Assembly (NCBI GenBank): GCA_003150315.1
Contig: QAML01000101.1
Coordinates: forward strand, 1-24,703
Length of the DNA stretch: 24,703 nucleotides
Direction of reading: 5' to 3'
Source of the DNA: Prevotellaceae bacterium
GTDB lineage: Bacteria; Bacteroidota; Bacteroidia; Bacteroidales; Bacteroidaceae
Shown in pieces: positions 6,617 through 14,566 of this stretch. The notes under the pieces were generated by a model. It was not told the origin of the DNA and did no database searches. It saw nothing but the letters and a program-made list of their open reading frames with translations. Numbering within the stretch: position 1 is the stretch's first letter; every line of letters begins with the position of its first letter. The position numbers and the translations under genes are program-made.

Positions 6617-7788
6617 TGCTGTTGTTTGTTGTTTGGAGTTTTTACGAAATAATAATACCACCAATAAGTATCTCCGTATTGCGATAGCAAAGCATTGGCG
6701 TTGGCACGCGGATTAGGAGTGGCGTGCATCATTTCTATGAAATCGTTGTAATTTGTTTCGGTAAGATTGTCCTTGATAGTAATCACAGGCTTTGTGCGCA
6801 GGTGTTGATACAGCACAAGTGCCTCTCTGCAATGTTTTTGAAGGTCATTGCTTTTCAAACTGTCGCTTTGCGCTTTTTTGATGGTTGCTGCAAATTTGTC
6901 TATTTGCTTGTTAAGCAACAGAGTGGCAAGTTTGTATTCTAATATCTGCGGTCTTGCTTTCACAAGTTCCGGTTGGGCGGAAATTGTGTTAAGGAATTGA
7001 TCGGGAGTAGTGCGTGGATATGGCATCGCTCCAAGGAAATGATAAATTTTCTTGGGGTTGAAAATCATTTTTGTACTGTCGCCGAGCGCAGGAAGAAGGG
7101 TGGTGGTGCCGCCGGGTATGGGATATTCGAACAGTTTCTCGTTAAGCAGATTTTTCTTTGCCAATGCGTAAGCACGCAAAATGGTCAGCGTTTGGCTTGT
7201 TTCCGATGATTTTGCGCCCACGCCAAGTGCTTTGTCAAAGTTGTTGCTGTCGAGAAAATATTCGGCATTCATCTCGTAGTGCATAATTCGTTTCGTATTT
7301 CCCGCAAAGCCCGTGAAAAGCATTATTGCCGTTATGATAATCGTGTTGGGGATTGCCGCATTTATAAAGGTGTGGTTTCTTTGTCTCTGCCGGCTTCGCT
7401 GCTGTCGGTAAATGCAAAAAGAAACGCAGGCAATGAGTATCAGAATATAGACAGCGAGTTTGAGTAAGCTGAAATCGGGAATCAAATCGGTGATTGCGGC
7501 AAGGAAGAGAGCCGAAGGTACGTATGAAACCGCATATACAATGGTGGGGAGGCGGAAAAACCTTGATACGCCGATTTGTATGGCAACTGCGCAAATTGTT
7601 ATGGCAACTGTTCCCACCAAACGGCTGTAATGCGTGTGTCCTTCCGAGAGAATGTGCTGCGTAAGTGCTATGAAGTTGCACTCCATATAGTGAATGTAAC
7701 ACACCGTGAAAGACACAAACAGCAGCATAAGCAACGCCCGTGTAACGCTGCGTGGTATTGAAGAGCCGCTGTTTGATTTATATTGCAT
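6613..7788 (-). CDS. DUF6057 family membrane protein
   Basis: The 391-residue product has five hydrophobic segments (about residues 18-35, 57-74, 80-99, 108-127 and 148-163) and then a soluble, helix-rich C-terminal domain of about 220 residues. Family-like landmarks are LTQHILSEGHTHYSR (42-56), LFEYPIPGG, EALVLYQHLRTKPV and the aromatic terminus YGDTYWWYYYF. These match Bacteroidales proteins annotated DUF6057, whose function is unknown. The frame extends to 7854 inside glgB, but ATG 7788, three bases past the glgB stop, is the natural start for a packed operon. Its stop overlaps the next gene (ATGA). The cysteines are scattered, and no enzymatic motif is seen. Confidence 0.82.
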   Translation of the reverse strand: MQYKSNSGSSIPRSVTRALLMLLFVSFTVCYIHYMECNFIALTQHILSEGHTHYSRLVGTVAITICAVAIQIGVSRFFRLPTIVYAVSYVPSALFLAAITDLIPDFSLLKLAVYILILIACVSFCIYRQQRSRQRQRNHTFINAAIPNTIIITAIMLFTGFAGNTKRIMHYEMNAEYFLDSNNFDKALGVGAKSSETSQTLTILRAYALAKKNLLNEKLFEYPIPGGTTTLLPALGDSTKMIFNPKKIYHFLGAMPYPRTTPDQFLNTISAQPELVKARPQILEYKLATLLLNKQIDKFAATIKKAQSDSLKSNDLQKHCREALVLYQHLRTKPVITIKDNLTETNYNDFIEMMHATPNPRANANALLSQYGDTYWWYYYFVKTPNNKQQQ

Positions 7789-7790
7789 TG

Positions 7791-9818
7791 TTATTTGGTT
7801 TCCGAATGTCTTAATACTACGGCGGAGCGGGCAGGTATGTAAATTTTCATCCAACCTTTGCCGTATTCATGAAGTTCTTTGTCAAAAAGAGTGATATGTT
7901 CCACACTGTCATCAGCCAAAGAGTAACCGCCAAATTCGCGAGCGTCTGTGTTGAGCACAACATTGTATCTGCCTTCGGGAACTTGGAATCCGTAGCCTTC
8001 GAAACTCTTTGTGGGATTGAAATTGTAGATGAAAAGCAAATCTTTTCGCATGAAAGCGAGAATTTGATCTTCGTCATTGTGCCATATTTCCACAACTTGT
8101 GATTCTCCGAAATGCTTTTCGCTTTTAATGAGCTTGAGCATTTTCTTATCAAAATCACCGAGGAAATGGAAACATAATTCTTTGTTATCAACAAGATTCC
8201 ATTGGCGGCGCGCATATTTGTAACTCCAACCGTTACCTTCCCGTGGAAAATCAATCCATTCGGGATGACCAAATTCATTGCCCATGAAATTAAGATAACC
8301 GCCATTGAGTGTGGATAGAGTTATGAGGCGAATCATTTTGTGCAAGGCAATTCCTCTATCTACTGTAGTATTTCTGTCGGAAATTTTGAAGTGCCAATAC
8401 ATGTCGGCATCAACAAGTCGGAAAATTATTGTCTTGTCTCCAACAAGAGCTTGATCGTGGCTTTCGCAATATGAAATGTTCTCCTCGTCCTTGCGTCTGT
8501 TTGTAAGTTCCCATAATATGGAGCTTGGTTTCCAATCTTCGTCTTTCTGTTCCTTAATGGTTTTTATCCAAAAATCGGGAATGTTCATTGCCAACCTGTA
8601 ATTGAAACCGTAGCCGCCTTTCTCGAAAGGATAAGCAAGACCCGGCATTCCCGAAACGTCCTCGGCAATTGTTATTGCATTAGGATTTGTTTCGTGTATA
8701 ACCTTATTGGCAAGCGTAAGATAGCATACCGCATTGTCATCCTCGTGTCCGTTGTAATAATCGGCATAGCTTGCGAATGATTTTCCGAGACCGTGATCGT
8801 AGTAGAGCATTGAAGTAACTCCGTCAAAACGGAATCCGTCGAATTTGAATTCTTCTATCCAATATTTACAGTTAGACAATAGAAAATGTAAAACTTCGTT
8901 TTTCCCGTAGTCAAAACACAGGCTGTCCCATGCAGGATGCAGGTGTTTGTCGCCGGGATAAAAGTATTGATTTGGGTCGCCTGCGAAATTACCCAAGCCT
9001 TCTGCTTCGTTTTTTGCCGCATGAGAGTGAACAAGATCCATAATAACGGCAAGCCCGTTCTCGTGTGCGGCATCTATCAACCGTTTTAATTCTTCAGGTG
9101 TTCCGAATCTGCTTGAAGGGGCAAAGAAACTCGAAACATGATAGCCAAAAGAGCCATAATATGGATGCTCTTGTACTGCCATAATCTGCAAACAATTGTA
9201 GCCGTCTGCAACAACTCTTGGAAGAATGTTCTTTCGAAACTCTTCGTAAGAGCCAACTCCCTGAGCATCCTGCGCCATACCGATATGGCATTCGTATATG
9301 AGCAAAGGATCTGTGCTTGGTTTGAAATCTTTTATCTTGAATTGGTAAGAATTTGCGGGATTCCACACTTGGGCACTGAATATCTTTGTGTTTTCGTCTT
9401 GTACAACTCTTCTGCACCATGCTGGAATTCTTTCTCCGCTTCCTCCGTTCCAATAAACGCGCAGTTTATAAAAGTCGCCGTGTTTCATGGAGTTTTCCGG
9501 CAAAAAGATTTCCCATATTCCGTTTTCAATGCGCTTTAATTTGTATTCTTGCGATTCTCTCCAATTATTGAAATCACCGACAATAAAAATCTTTGCAGCA
9601 TTTGGAGCCCACTCTCTGAAAGTCCAACCTTTGTTATTAATGTGATGAAGTCCGAAATATAAATATCCGGAAGCGAAATCCGAAATGGTTTTCTCCCCGT
9701 TTGTCAATTCTTTTATTTGGTTCAAAGCGTGCAAATGCCTTCCTGTAATGGCTTCCCCATAGGGCTGCAACCATTTGTCGCTTTTTATTAATTGAAGTGT
9801 TTCTTCCTGCGTTTTCAT
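7791..9818 (-). CDS. glgB: 1,4-alpha-glucan branching enzyme (GH13, eukaryote-like GlgB)
   Basis: It creates alpha-1,6 branches in glycogen in the cytoplasm. The 675-residue product carries an N-terminal CBM48-like domain (about 60-150, with WTFREWAPNA), the GH13 barrel and a C-terminal all-beta domain. The conserved GH13 regions are visible: I (DLVHSH), II (GFRFDGVTSM, nucleophile Asp332), III (ITIAEDVSGM, acid/base Glu386) and IV (YCESHDQAL, Asp455). The sequence resembles the compact eukaryote-type enzyme common in Bacteroidales. It lies 24 nt downstream of the MORN gene and 2 nt upstream of the DUF6057 gene. No other glycogen genes are in the window, so here it is grouped with envelope genes. 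Confidence 0.96.
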   Translation of the reverse strand: MKTQEETLQLIKSDKWLQPYGEAITGRHLHALNQIKELTNGEKTISDFASGYLYFGLHHINNKGWTFREWAPNAAKIFIVGDFNNWRESQEYKLKRIENGIWEIFLPENSMKHGDFYKLRVYWNGGSGERIPAWCRRVVQDENTKIFSAQVWNPANSYQFKIKDFKPSTDPLLIYECHIGMAQDAQGVGSYEEFRKNILPRVVADGYNCLQIMAVQEHPYYGSFGYHVSSFFAPSSRFGTPEELKRLIDAAHENGLAVIMDLVHSHAAKNEAEGLGNFAGDPNQYFYPGDKHLHPAWDSLCFDYGKNEVLHFLLSNCKYWIEEFKFDGFRFDGVTSMLYYDHGLGKSFASYADYYNGHEDDNAVCYLTLANKVIHETNPNAITIAEDVSGMPGLAYPFEKGGYGFNYRLAMNIPDFWIKTIKEQKDEDWKPSSILWELTNRRKDEENISYCESHDQALVGDKTIIFRLVDADMYWHFKISDRNTTVDRGIALHKMIRLITLSTLNGGYLNFMGNEFGHPEWIDFPREGNGWSYKYARRQWNLVDNKELCFHFLGDFDKKMLKLIKSEKHFGESQVVEIWHNDEDQILAFMRKDLLFIYNFNPTKSFEGYGFQVPEGRYNVVLNTDAREFGGYSLADDSVEHITLFDKELHEYGKGWMKIYIPARSAVVLRHSETK

Positions 9819-9842
9819 GAGATAGTTTTTACAGTGGTGATA

Positions 9843-10958
9843 TTATTGTAAAACGTCATTACGGTAAGTACCTTTTCTTGTAGTGTTACCGTTGGCATCC
9901 TTTTCGACAAAAGCTCCGTCCTTCATGCCGTTGTGGAAATGTCCTTCAAAACGTGTTCCGTCTTTTCTTTCTTCAATTCCGACACCTTCCTTTTTCCCGT
10001 TTTTGAAATTTCCTTTGAATTTTCCTCCATCAGCAAAGCGCAAAATACCTTCGCCGTTCATTTCTCCGTTTTTCCATTGTCCCTCATAAGTATTTCCGTT
10101 TTTCCAAGTGTATTTGCCAACTCCGTCCCGAAGATTGTTTTTCCAATTACCTTCGTAACGTGCAGAGTTTTTCCAAATATATGTTCCCTGACCATTGAAT
10201 TCTCCTCCGAGAAAATTACCAGTATATTTGTTTCCGTTTGCAAAGGTAAAGATACCTTCGCCTGTACGTTCGCCGTTTACGTATTGTCCTTCGTAAGTAT
10301 CTCCGTTTCGGAATTTATAAATACCGCGTCCGTTTTGTATATCGTCTTTCCAGTCGCCTATATATGTATCTCCGTCGGAATAAGTAAAGGTTCCTTTTCC
10401 GTTTCTTTGATTATTGCTCCAAGAACCGGAATAGCGTGAGCCGTCATTCCAATCGAAAACTCCGTTACCGGATTTCTTGTCATCAAGCCAAGAACCTTTA
10501 TAATAAGCACCGGTAGAATACGTATAAGTACCTTGTCCTTCGCGTTTGTCCGCTTTCCAATCGCCTTGGTAAACGTCTCCGTTATAGTAATACATTTTGC
10601 CGGTTCCTTGCTGATAATCCCTATACCAAAGTCCGTCATAGCGGTTATTGTTTTTGAAATAAAAAACGCCTTTGCCGTGTTGTTGGTCTTGATACCATTG
10701 TCCTTCGTATTTTTCTCCGTCGGTGAATTGATATACACCGTGTCCCTGACGTTTTCCTTTTACGTATTCACCTTCATAGGTGTCTCCGTTTTTGAACACG
10801 GTTTTGCCTTTACCATGTGGTTTGCCGGCTCTTATTTCGCCGTTATATTGTGCACCGTCTTTGAACTCGTATGTACCTATCTTCAATGTCTGCGCTTGCA
10901 GTTGCGTACAAACGAAAAGGGAAAGCGGCAAGATATATTTGCTTATGATATTACTCAT
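9843..10958 (-). CDS. Secreted MORN-repeat protein (14 tandem repeats)
   Basis: The 371-residue product has a signal peptide (about 1-22, ending QLQAQ) and then essentially only MORN repeats. I count 14 repeats of 23 residues in near-perfect register (for example DTYEGEYVKGKRQGHGVYQF), followed by a short tail. MORN arrays form long flat beta-sheets that bind proteins or lipids. With a signal peptide, this one would act in the periplasm or at the cell surface. It sits 14 nt after kdsB and 24 nt before glgB in the PBP operon, which suggests an envelope-associated scaffold role; that is inference. There are no transmembrane segments beyond the signal peptide and no lipobox. Confidence 0.93.
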   Translation of the reverse strand: MSNIISKYILPLSLFVCTQLQAQTLKIGTYEFKDGAQYNGEIRAGKPHGKGKTVFKNGDTYEGEYVKGKRQGHGVYQFTDGEKYEGQWYQDQQHGKGVFYFKNNNRYDGLWYRDYQQGTGKMYYYNGDVYQGDWKADKREGQGTYTYSTGAYYKGSWLDDKKSGNGVFDWNDGSRYSGSWSNNQRNGKGTFTYSDGDTYIGDWKDDIQNGRGIYKFRNGDTYEGQYVNGERTGEGIFTFANGNKYTGNFLGGEFNGQGTYIWKNSARYEGNWKNNLRDGVGKYTWKNGNTYEGQWKNGEMNGEGILRFADGGKFKGNFKNGKKEGVGIEERKDGTRFEGHFHNGMKDGAFVEKDANGNTTRKGTYRNDVLQ

Positions 10959-10972
10959 GATTGATTCTTTTG

Positions 10973-11734
10973 TTACGAGTTCCGGCTTATGTACAATTCC
11001 GCCCTTTCAAGGTCTTCTTTTGTATCTATGCCCACGGTTTCAAAATTGTTTACTGCCACGCGAATATTGTATCCGTTCTCAAGCCAACGCAATTGCTCGA
11101 GTGATTCTGCTTTCTCAAGCGAGCCTTGAGGTAGTAGTGTTATTTCTTCAAGCACTTTGGAACGGAAACCATAGATTCCTATATGCTTATAATAGGTGTG
11201 TGAGGCAAGCCAATCTTTCTGTTCCACTCCGCGAAGGTAAGGAATCACCGAACGACTGAAATACAGTGCTTTTTTATCCTTACTAATTACAACTTTCGGT
11301 GTGTTGGGATTCAAAAGCGCATTAAGATTTTCGTTTGGAGCGTAAGGCTTTACTATTGTGGCTATATCTGTGTCTTCTTTTTCGAAACATCCTATCAAAT
11401 CCGATATTTGCTCTTTGTGAATGAAGGGCTCGTCTCCCTGCACGTTTATAACCACGTCGAAATTCTTTCCTATGTTCTTATAAGCTTCTGCCACACGGTC
11501 TGTTCCGCTTTTATGGTTCGGAGAAGTCATTATGGCTTTACCGCCGAAACTTTCCACGCAATCGAAAATTCTTTGATCATCGACTGCTACGTAAACATCG
11601 TCAACTATTTCGGAAACTCTTTCGTAAACGTGTTCTATTATCGGTTTTCCTGCCAAGATTGCCAAAGGTTTTCCTGGAAATCTGGTAGAAGCGAATCTCG
11701 CCGGTATGATTGCTATACAACTTATATTGTTCAT
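10973..11734 (-). CDS. kdsB: 3-deoxy-manno-octulosonate cytidylyltransferase (CMP-KDO synthetase)
   Basis: It activates KDO with CTP to give CMP-KDO for lipid A/LPS inner-core assembly in the cytoplasm. The 253-residue product has the usual family length. It shows the nucleotide-binding N-terminus IPARFASTRFPGKPL (10-24), the DRVAEAY motif, NVQGDEPFI and the later YKHIGIYGFR. The ATG start at 11734 is 14 nt past the stop of the PBP gene, and the MORN gene starts 14 nt after its stop, so it is clearly co-transcribed. Pairing it with a peptidoglycan synthase groups two envelope pathways. Confidence 0.97.
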   Translation of the reverse strand: MNNISCIAIIPARFASTRFPGKPLAILAGKPIIEHVYERVSEIVDDVYVAVDDQRIFDCVESFGGKAIMTSPNHKSGTDRVAEAYKNIGKNFDVVINVQGDEPFIHKEQISDLIGCFEKEDTDIATIVKPYAPNENLNALLNPNTPKVVISKDKKALYFSRSVIPYLRGVEQKDWLASHTYYKHIGIYGFRSKVLEEITLLPQGSLEKAESLEQLRWLENGYNIRVAVNNFETVGIDTKEDLERAELYISRNS

Positions 11735-11748
11735 TTTTTCTGAGATTT

Positions 11749-14067
11749 CTATTCAAAAGTACGATCTATGCCGTTAACGGAATATTGAAGGCTGTCGTTT
11801 GCCGTTTGTCCGCACGAACTGTAGTTGGGTGGGTAATCAAATTGCTCTTGTTCCGTGTATCCGAGACTCTTGTCCCTATAAACTTTTTTCATGAAATATG
11901 CCCAAATAGGCAGAGCCATTGACGCTCCTTGTCCGTAGGTCATATTGTCAAAGTGAATATCACGGTTTTCTCCTCCCACCCAGCATGCACCTACAAGCCT
12001 TGGAGTTATTCCCACAAACCATCCGTCCGAGTGGCGGTTGGTGGTTCCTGTTTTGCCTGCCATGGGAGCTGTGAAGTGGTATTTGTATCTTATTCTGCCG
12101 CCGGTGCCGTTGTCTATGACGCTTTGTAGCATTTCGAGCATGCGTAGCGAACTTTCTTCGCTTATAACTTCGTTCATTTTGGGATAGAATTCTCCAACCA
12201 CATTTCCTTCACTGTCTTCTATTTTCGTTACGAATAAAGGTGAAACGTGGATTCCTTTGTTTGCAAACGCCGTGTAGGCACTCGCAAGTTCGCTTACCGA
12301 TATTTCGCAAGGACCAAGGCATAACGACAAAGATGGATAGATTTCCTGATTGGTAACACCGAAGTTGTGGATAAGTTCTACGAATGCAGCAGGACTGAGT
12401 CTGCTCATGAGATAAGCGGAAATCCAGTTGTTCGATTGAGATAAGCCCCATTTTAAAGTTACGAGCTGTCCGTATCTCGAATGATTGGCATTGTCTGGCG
12501 ACCAAGTCTGATCTCCCACTTTATAAGTGTGTCTCGTGTTCATAACCATGTCGCAGGGCTTCCAACCGTTCTCCATTGCCAGAGAGTATAGGAAAGGTTT
12601 TATGGTAGAACCCACCTGTCGTCTGCCCGCCGTACACATGTCATATTGGAAATGGGTATAATTCAATCCGCCGACATAGGCTTTTACGTTTCCGTTGTGA
12701 GGATCTATGACCATGAAGCCGGAGCGCAAAAACGATTTGTAGTATCTTATAGAATCGTAAGGCGTCATTATTGTGTCAACTTCTCCGTGGGGAGTGAATA
12801 CCGTCATCTGTACCGGCTTTTTGAAGGCTTCTTTTATTTCATTCTCAGAATAGCCGTCATTTTTCATGGTGCGGTATCTGTCGCTCTGCTTTATTGATTT
12901 GTCTATTATGGCATTTACCTGTTCTTTACTCAAAGCGTTTGAGAAAGGTGCGGTGCGCGAATTTCTTTTTTCGCGATTGAACATCGGTTGTAGGAATCCT
13001 TCCACATGACCGTGCATTGCTTCTTCCGCATATTTCTGCATGCGCGAATCGATGGTGGTATATATTTTCAGACCATCGGTATAAATATTGTAGTTTGAGC
13101 CGTCTTTTTTCGTATGTTTGTTACACCATCCGTAGAGCGGGTCGGTTTCCCATGCCAAAGAGTCGTCGTAAAACTGTTGTTTCTGCCATGAAGCATAGTT
13201 TCCCTTGTCGGGACGTTTTGCCATGAGTCTTTGACGCAGAAATTCGCGGAAATATGTTGCAAGTCCGTCTTTATGGTCGGTTCTATGGAAATTCAAACTT
13301 ATGGGTTTTGCAGCGTTTTCTTCATATTCGCTTTGCGTAATGTATCCCGCCTTTTCCATCTGCTTGAGTACCACATTGCGCCTCTCCATACAGCGTTCCG
13401 GTTCTCTCACAGGGTTGTAGTATGACGGATTCTTGCACATTCCGATAAGAGTTGCACTCTCGGTGAGCGTAAGGTCTTTGGGCTGTTTGCCGAAATAGGT
13501 TTCCGCCGCAGTTTTTATGCCCACGGCGTTGTGAAGAAAGTCAAAATAGTTGAGATAAAGGGTTAGAATCTCGTTTTTAGTGTAATAGTGTTCCAATTTC
13601 ACGGCTATGACCCATTCCACAGGCTTTTGAATCATACGCTTCATGTAGTTCTTTGCCGTGGAAGAATAAAGCTGCTTGGCAAGTTGCTGTGTTATCGTTG
13701 AGCCTCCGCCCGCGCTTTCTTTTCCGAGTATTCCGCGTTTCACAACGGCACGCATAAGCGAGCGGAAGTCTATGCCCGAGTGGTCGTAAAACCTTATGTC
13801 TTCGGTGGCAACCAAAGCTTTTGTTACATAGGGCGATATTTTGTCGTATGAAACGAATACGCGGTTTTCTGAGCGTGCATAAGTTCCGAGCGATTGCCCG
13901 TCGGATGTGAGCACTTGAGACGCAAATTTGTCTATGGGACGGTCAAGTTGCTTGAGTTCCGGCACATATCCGATCCAACCTTCGGAAATTGCAAAAAATG
14001 CAAGTCCCGTAAGCAAAACCGTTACGAAAAGCAGTCCCCAGAGGAAATGAATGAATTTTTTACGCAT
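11749..14067 (-). CDS. mrcA: Bifunctional class A penicillin-binding protein (PBP1A-like)
   Basis: This is a membrane-anchored peptidoglycan glycosyltransferase and transpeptidase. The 772-residue product has a short cytoplasmic start and one membrane anchor (about 8-28). The GT51 domain has catalytic Glu89 in VATEDIRFYDH and the motif GGGSTITQQLAKQL (120-133). The transpeptidase domain has the SxxK motif at Ser487 (GSTIKPF), an SxN motif (SQSNN) and KTG at Lys672 (AGKTGTTN). All catalytic motifs are present. It is the first gene of the six-gene operon and is preceded by the best promoter in the window (14095-14125). The symbol follows the general class A naming. Confidence 0.95.
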   Translation of the reverse strand: MRKKFIHFLWGLLFVTVLLTGLAFFAISEGWIGYVPELKQLDRPIDKFASQVLTSDGQSLGTYARSENRVFVSYDKISPYVTKALVATEDIRFYDHSGIDFRSLMRAVVKRGILGKESAGGGSTITQQLAKQLYSSTAKNYMKRMIQKPVEWVIAVKLEHYYTKNEILTLYLNYFDFLHNAVGIKTAAETYFGKQPKDLTLTESATLIGMCKNPSYYNPVREPERCMERRNVVLKQMEKAGYITQSEYEENAAKPISLNFHRTDHKDGLATYFREFLRQRLMAKRPDKGNYASWQKQQFYDDSLAWETDPLYGWCNKHTKKDGSNYNIYTDGLKIYTTIDSRMQKYAEEAMHGHVEGFLQPMFNREKRNSRTAPFSNALSKEQVNAIIDKSIKQSDRYRTMKNDGYSENEIKEAFKKPVQMTVFTPHGEVDTIMTPYDSIRYYKSFLRSGFMVIDPHNGNVKAYVGGLNYTHFQYDMCTAGRRQVGSTIKPFLYSLAMENGWKPCDMVMNTRHTYKVGDQTWSPDNANHSRYGQLVTLKWGLSQSNNWISAYLMSRLSPAAFVELIHNFGVTNQEIYPSLSLCLGPCEISVSELASAYTAFANKGIHVSPLFVTKIEDSEGNVVGEFYPKMNEVISEESSLRMLEMLQSVIDNGTGGRIRYKYHFTAPMAGKTGTTNRHSDGWFVGITPRLVGACWVGGENRDIHFDNMTYGQGASMALPIWAYFMKKVYRDKSLGYTEQEQFDYPPNYSSCGQTANDSLQYSVNGIDRTFE

Positions 14068-14094
14068 TCGTCATGTAAGGATATATTGCAAAAG

Positions 14095-14125
14095 CAAATT
14101 TAATTATTATCGTTGACATGGCAAA
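14095..14125 (-). promoter_or_regulatory. Promoter of the PBP operon (TTTG-N19-TAAATTTG)
   Basis: The minus strand has TTTG (14122-14125), 19 nt, then TAAATTTG (14095-14102). Both the -33 and -7 elements of the Bacteroidota consensus match, at the expected spacing. The leader to ATG 14067 is about 20 nt. This is the most complete promoter seen here and probably drives all six genes down to 6002. Confidence 0.75.
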
Positions 14126-14250
14126 ACTAAAGAATACAGGAATGATTCGTGTCGGAAACGCCGTTTTGAAAGAGAGAAATCCTGCTTGTTTTTCATGTAA
14201 AAATGCACACTGTTTCCTGCTTGCAGAAAAATGCTTCCTGATTTCGAAAA

Positions 14251-14356
14251 AAAACATAAGGCAAATGTTTCAAAATACAAGGCACTTGTTTTAAAATATA
14301 AGGCACATATTTTGAAATAAATGCCTTGTATTTTTCCTGATTTATAAGTACGTGAT
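14251..14356. repeat. Dispersed ~21-bp-unit palindromic array, copy C
   Basis: It contains four units: a degenerate reverse unit (ATAAGGCAA), two reverse units (CAAGGCACT, TAAGGCACA) and one forward unit (AATGCCTTG), separated by AAAATA/TATTTT-type boundaries and ending in T5 at 14335. The flank TATAAGT (14343-14349), ACG, TGAT follows. It lies in the 499-bp gap between the PBP start and the proS stop, on the proS side of the PBP promoter. No gene is recognised in that gap. Confidence 0.8.
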
Positions 14357-14418
14357 AAAAAGAAACTTATGTGGAACGATTTTTAGGGCTTGAAATGCCG
14401 GGAAAAACAGAATGACGA

Positions 14419-14463
14419 ACGGTTATAAAACCGTGGCGCAATGACAAAATGCCCACTTTTTTT
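14419..14463 (+). terminator. Terminator-like hairpin pair on the plus strand with no upstream gene
   Basis: A hairpin ACGGTT-ATAA-AACCGT (14419-14434) is directly followed by an overlapping second one. In the second, GTGG-c-GCA (14433-14440) pairs with TGCCCAC (14450-14456) with one bulged C, and then runs into seven T (14457-14463). This is a plus-strand intrinsic-terminator layout, but every gene nearby is on the minus strand. It could end a small RNA or be fortuitous. Confidence 0.45.
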
Positions 14464-14503
14464 GAATGCGTTTCTTGTATGAGTTCGGATGTGTGATAAT
14501 GCC

Positions 14504-14543
14504 CAAAAAACAAGCGCATCCTTGCGCCGAAACGTAAGGATGC
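14504..14543 (-). terminator. Rho-independent terminator of proS
   Basis: Eleven-base arms at 14516-14526 and 14533-14543 pair with a single wobble around a 6-nt loop. The A6 run at 14505-14510 gives a U-tract on the minus-strand RNA. It lies 23 nt after the proS stop codon. Confidence 0.8.
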
Positions 14544-14566
14544 ACATATGTTATATGTAAGGGATA

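Noticed and set aside
6617..6664. TTG-initiated 16-residue extension of the RNR-tail gene
   Set aside because: The ATG at 6616 overlaps the upstream stop as ATGA, the expected coupled start. The extension lies inside the DUF6057 coding sequence.
9883..10964. Plus-strand frames antisense to the MORN gene (for example 9933-10439 and 10533-10964)
   Set aside because: These are shadows of the repetitive MORN coding sequence; the Ser/Phe/Val-rich translations simply mirror the 69-bp repeats.
14060..14257. 65-residue minus-strand frame upstream of the PBP gene
   Set aside because: It spans the PBP promoter and the approach to array C and shows no family features.
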